A DNA stretch of 9,240 nt from an uncultured Chromatiales bacterium (GTDB lineage: Bacteria; Pseudomonadota; Gammaproteobacteria; Steroidobacterales; GCA-2729495): contig CAJXQV010000038.1 of the NCBI GenBank assembly GCA_913058165.1, positions 1-9,240 of the forward strand. Reading direction: 5' to 3'. This document shows, piece after piece, positions 7,601-9,240 of this stretch (position 1 is the first letter of the stretch; every line of letters starts with the position of its first letter). The position numbers and the translations under genes were made by a program. Below the pieces are notes generated by a model. The model had not been told where the DNA came from and did not search any database. It saw only the letters and a list, made by a program, of their open reading frames with translations.

Positions 7601-9193
7601 AGATTGACCGCAAAGCTCTGCCCGCGCCGGATCAGAATCAGCTGGCGAAAGTTGAATATGTGCCACCACGGAATGAACTTGAAGAATCCCTCTGTGCACT
7701 GTGGGGCGATGTACTGGGCGTGGAAAATGCGGGCATTCACGATGACTTCTTCGCCCTCGGTGGTCATTCACTGATTGCAACCCAGCTAGTATCAAGAATA
7801 CGCGATACCTTGAATGCCGAACTCGCATTACGGCAACTATTTGAACACCCGACCGTGGCACAACTGGCAGTCGACATCACTGAAAGCAGCAGTAGTGAAG
7901 CTCTTAGGATTCCAACAATCGATCGTAGCAGCACACTGCCCCTGTCATACGCACAACAACGCCTTTGGTTCCTCGATCAACTGGAACCAGGAAATCCGGT
8001 GTACAACCTGCCCTGGTCGATTCGATTAACGGGCGCCTTGGATGCTGCAGCGCTCGAAGCTGCGATCGGTGACATGGTCATACGCCATGAAACACTCCGC
8101 ACGACCTTTGTTAGCGGTGAAGATGAACCCGAACAGATCATTCACCCGAGCTTAAGCATCCCGCTGGAGCAAATCACTGCGGGAGATGAAGACGAATTAC
8201 AACGACTGTTGGCGAAGTTCTCGGCTAAAACCTTCGACCTGAGAGATGGTCCGCTCATGCAGGCGCAACTGATTAAGAACGGCGAAACAGATCACGTGCT
8301 GACACTGCTGCTACACCACATAATTGCAGATGGTTGGTCATGGAATATTTTGTTCCGTGAACTTATGGCCTTCTACAATGCGCGCTGTGCCAAACAGAAA
8401 GTCACACTGCCCGAATTGCCTATTCAGTACGTTGACTATTGCGGCTGGGAGCGACAGTTTTTACAGGGCAAAGAGCTGGCCCGACAAACTGATTACTGGG
8501 TTGGACACCTTGCTGGTGCTCCGGCAATACTTGAACTGCCAACGGATAACCCCCGTCCACCAATACAAACCTATAACGGTGCACACTTAACAAGTTACTC
8601 GACCGTCGGGTTAAACAATGAACTTACCCGGATTGCGAATGAACAAGGCTGCACACCCTATATGCTGCTGTTTGCGGCGTTTAATCTCTTGCTCGCCCGC
8701 TATGCCGGACAAGATGACATTGTGGTTGGAACACCTATTGCAGGCCGCCATCGTACCGAGTTTGAAGCATTAATCGGTCTGTTCTTGAACACTATGGCCA
8801 TCCGCACCGATCTGTCGGGCAACCCCAAGTTCAGCGAACTGCTATCGCGGGTGAAACAGAACTCACTGAATGCCTATGCGCATCAGGACCTGCCATTTGA
8901 GAAGCTGGTGGAAGTTTTACAACCCACACGCGATCAAAGTCATACCCCTGTGTTTCAGGTAATGTTCAATTATCACAACGAACCCCAACAGGAAATTGTC
9001 TACTCCGAACTCAATGCACAGATCATTGAACCGGAGCGCGTCTCTGCCAAGTTTGATCTTTCGGTGGCGATGGCGGATGTCGGTGATCGGTTCTGGATCG
9101 ACTTCGAATACAACACCGATCTTTTCAGCCCCGCGACAATCGAGACCATGCTCGAAAGCCTGAAAGGTCTGCTGGAAGATATCGCTATACAAC
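1471..9193 (+). CDS. Non-ribosomal peptide synthetase, N-terminal part: docking-C-A-PCP-C-A-PCP-C, 3'-incomplete
   Basis: A single frame stays open from ATG 1471 to the contig edge: 2,574 complete genomic residues and no stop, so the C terminus is missing. The ATG is chosen because of the strong SD, the ATGA overlap and the docking-domain homology that begins at residue 4-5. Order in residues: TubC_N-like docking 1-53; C 77-503; A 531-1018; PCP 1024-1098 (Ser1061); C 1118-1544; A 1568-2054; PCP 2063-2136 (Ser2100); C from 2157. C-domain HHxxxD motifs start at residues 204, 1245 and 2282. It accepts the aminoacyl or peptidyl chain from the upstream enzyme in trans and adds two residues, predicted Ala then Gly from the A-domain codes, in the cytoplasm on phosphopantetheine arms. 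The third C implies at least one more module downstream. All C domains look LCL; no E or TE is present. Residues past 9193 come from adapter. Confidence 0.97.
1699..2979 (+). other. Condensation domain 1 (LCL-like), module 1
   Basis: C1 SFAQQRLWFLDQL starts at residue 78. C2 is RHEALRTRF, C3 is HHIVSDGW (204-211, catalytic His205), and the IGFFINNLVMRTD segment starts at residue 357. The HHxxxDG form excludes a heterocyclization domain (DxxxxD). It forms the peptide bond between the donor held by the upstream protein's PCP and this module's own amino acid. No E domain precedes it, which agrees with an L-configured donor. Confidence 0.93.
3061..4524 (+). other. Adenylation domain, module 1, alanine-type code
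   Basis: All core motifs are present, including A3 TSGSTGLPKG (residues 681-690), A5 DLYGPSED, A7 YSTGD, A8 [20 protein letters not shown] and A10 NGKLDRKAL. Pocket residues: D726, L727, Y730, N764, N787, A789, L813, T821, Y822 and K1007, giving D-L-Y-N-N-A-L-T-Y-K. I recall the near-identical D-L-F-N-N-A-L-T-Y-K as an alanine code. The LINTVPSAI and NLAGEPL segments and the shortened stretch between pocket positions 235 and 278 (38 residues, 43 in GrsA) are usual for that clade. The alanine call is from memory. Confidence 0.88.
4540..4764 (+). other. Peptidyl carrier protein, module 1
   Basis: Opens with YTAPRNELEQQL and carries FFQLGGHSLLAIQ; the phosphopantetheine serine is residue 1061 (codon 4651-4653). 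The helix LRLLFERPTIKALALAID closes it. It holds the predicted alanyl intermediate, receives the upstream chain, and donates the product to C domain 2 through a ~19-residue linker. Confidence 0.95.
4822..6102 (+). other. Condensation domain 2 (LCL-like), module 2, with HHxxxDA variant
   Basis: Motifs: C1 SFAQQRLWFLHEL from residue 1120, C2 KHETLRSNF, and C3 HHIISDAW at residues 1245-1252. The catalytic second His (1246) and the Asp (1250) are intact, but the glycine of HHxxxDG is alanine (1251). DAW variants occur in C domains I believe to be active, so I treat this one as functional. It joins the chain on PCP1 to the amino acid of module 2. Confidence 0.92.
6172..7632 (+). other. Adenylation domain, module 2, glycine-type code
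   Basis: A3 TSGSTGLPKG lies at residues 1715-1724; A4 FDISILEFF, A5 NMYGPTETT, A7 YKTGD, A8 [20 protein letters not shown] and A10 NGKIDRKAL follow. Pocket residues: D1760, I1761, L1764, Q1803, L1826, G1828, M1850, V1858, W1859 and K2044, giving D-I-L-Q-L-G-M-V-W-K. This differs only conservatively from the glycine code D-I-L-Q-L-G-L-I-W-K that I remember, so glycine is the likely substrate. Confidence 0.9.
7657..7878 (+). other. Peptidyl carrier protein, module 2
   Basis: Opens with YVPPRNELEESL and carries FFALGGHSLIATQ, with the modified serine at residue 2100 (codon 7768-7770); the helix LRQLFEHPTVAQLAVDI closes the domain. The linker that follows (ESSSSEALRIPTIDRSSTLPLS) resembles the one after PCP1, which ends in IDRDGNLPLS. 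Confidence 0.95.
7939..9193 (+). other. Condensation domain 3 (LCL-like), cut at the contig end
   Basis: C1 SYAQQRLWFLDQL starts at residue 2159. C2 is RHETLRTTF, C3 is HHIIADGW with catalytic His2283, and IGLFLNTMAIRTD and HQDLPFEKLVE follow. The genomic sequence stops after LLEDIAIQ, about where the other two C domains end, so this domain is almost complete. Its cognate A and PCP are beyond the window, which shows that the synthetase continues for at least one further module. Confidence 0.93.
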
Positions 9194-9240
9194 CTGTCTC
9201 TTATACACATCTCCGAGCCCACGAGACAAGAGGCAATCTC
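9194..9240 (-). other. Nextera sequencing adapter (i7 side), reverse complement
   Basis: From 9194 the sequence is the reverse complement of the left adapter: the 19-bp mosaic end CTGTCTCTTATACACATCT (9194-9212), the rest of the read-2 adapter to 9227, the index AAGAGGCA (9228-9235) and ATCTC from P7. In the NRPS frame it reads VSYTHLRAHET, another adapter-derived peptide. The absence of a stop here is therefore not evidence about the real protein. Confidence 0.98.

Noticed and set aside
4507..7631. Recent recombination or module duplication by gene conversion
   Set aside because: Exact matches are only about 14 bases and fall in strongly conserved motifs; the surrounding sequence is well diverged.
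2080..8337. One of the C domains being a heterocyclization or epimerization domain
   Set aside because: All three have HHxxxD(G/A)W, not DxxxxD, and each is followed by an A domain or the contig end. E-domain features are not seen.
1738..9222. Numerous short open frames of 60-160 codons on the minus strand and in the other plus frames
   Set aside because: They lie inside the NRPS frames, have no recognisable domains or plausible ribosome sites, and follow from GC-balanced coding DNA. The one at 8917-9222 even begins in adapter sequence.
1..9240. Perfect ~47-bp terminal inverted repeats suggesting a transposon carrying NRPS genes
   Set aside because: The repeat contains the synthetic Nextera adapter, an index and P7 bases, so it is a library artifact. 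There is no transposase gene in the window.

Overview
The window is an internal piece of a modular non-ribosomal peptide synthetase (NRPS) locus, bounded at both ends by Illumina Nextera adapter rather than natural DNA. Only 49-9193 is biological. The host cannot be named from this fragment. Medium GC, dense ATGA-coupled genes, a strong Shine-Dalgarno and TubC-type docking elements suit a Gram-negative secondary-metabolite producer, perhaps a gammaproteobacterium (low confidence). The adapters suggest a draft-genome or metagenome contig.

Layout: 1-48 is adapter (end of P7, i7 index, Tn5 mosaic end). 50-1474 is the 3' end of one NRPS gene: an adenylation (A) domain truncated just upstream of its A3 phosphate loop, a peptidyl carrier protein (PCP), and a very acidic C-terminal tail. 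1471-9193 is a second NRPS gene, which overlaps the first by ATGA and stays open with no stop to the right edge. Its order is TubC_N-like docking domain, C, A, PCP, C, A, PCP, C (the last C reaches almost its full length). 9194-9240 is the same adapter in reverse complement. There is no intergenic space, and I saw no RNA gene, CRISPR array, mobile element, epimerization domain, thioesterase or tailoring gene.

How it works: the upstream enzyme loads an amino acid on its PCP. Its acidic C-terminal tail (ending L-E-E-F-E-I) probably docks on the small beta-hairpin docking domain that opens the downstream enzyme, so the peptide passes in trans to the first C domain there. The downstream enzyme then adds two residues and presents the chain to a third C domain whose partner A domain lies beyond the contig. 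Ten-residue specificity codes read by eye are D-V-Q-L-C-S-E-V-V-K (upstream; proline-like backbone but altered), D-L-Y-N-N-A-L-T-Y-K (module 1; alanine-type) and D-I-L-Q-L-G-M-V-W-K (module 2; glycine-type). The inferred partial order is ...-X-Ala-Gly-... . No E domain is visible and all three C domains look LCL, so no stereo-inversion is expected within this stretch.

The most notable points are the docking pair across the gene junction, the placement of the downstream ribosome binding site inside the codons of the upstream docking motif (GAG GAG for the Glu-Glu pair), the unusual upstream A-domain pocket with an acidic residue, and the adapter ends, which create false peptides and a false start codon in automatic annotation.
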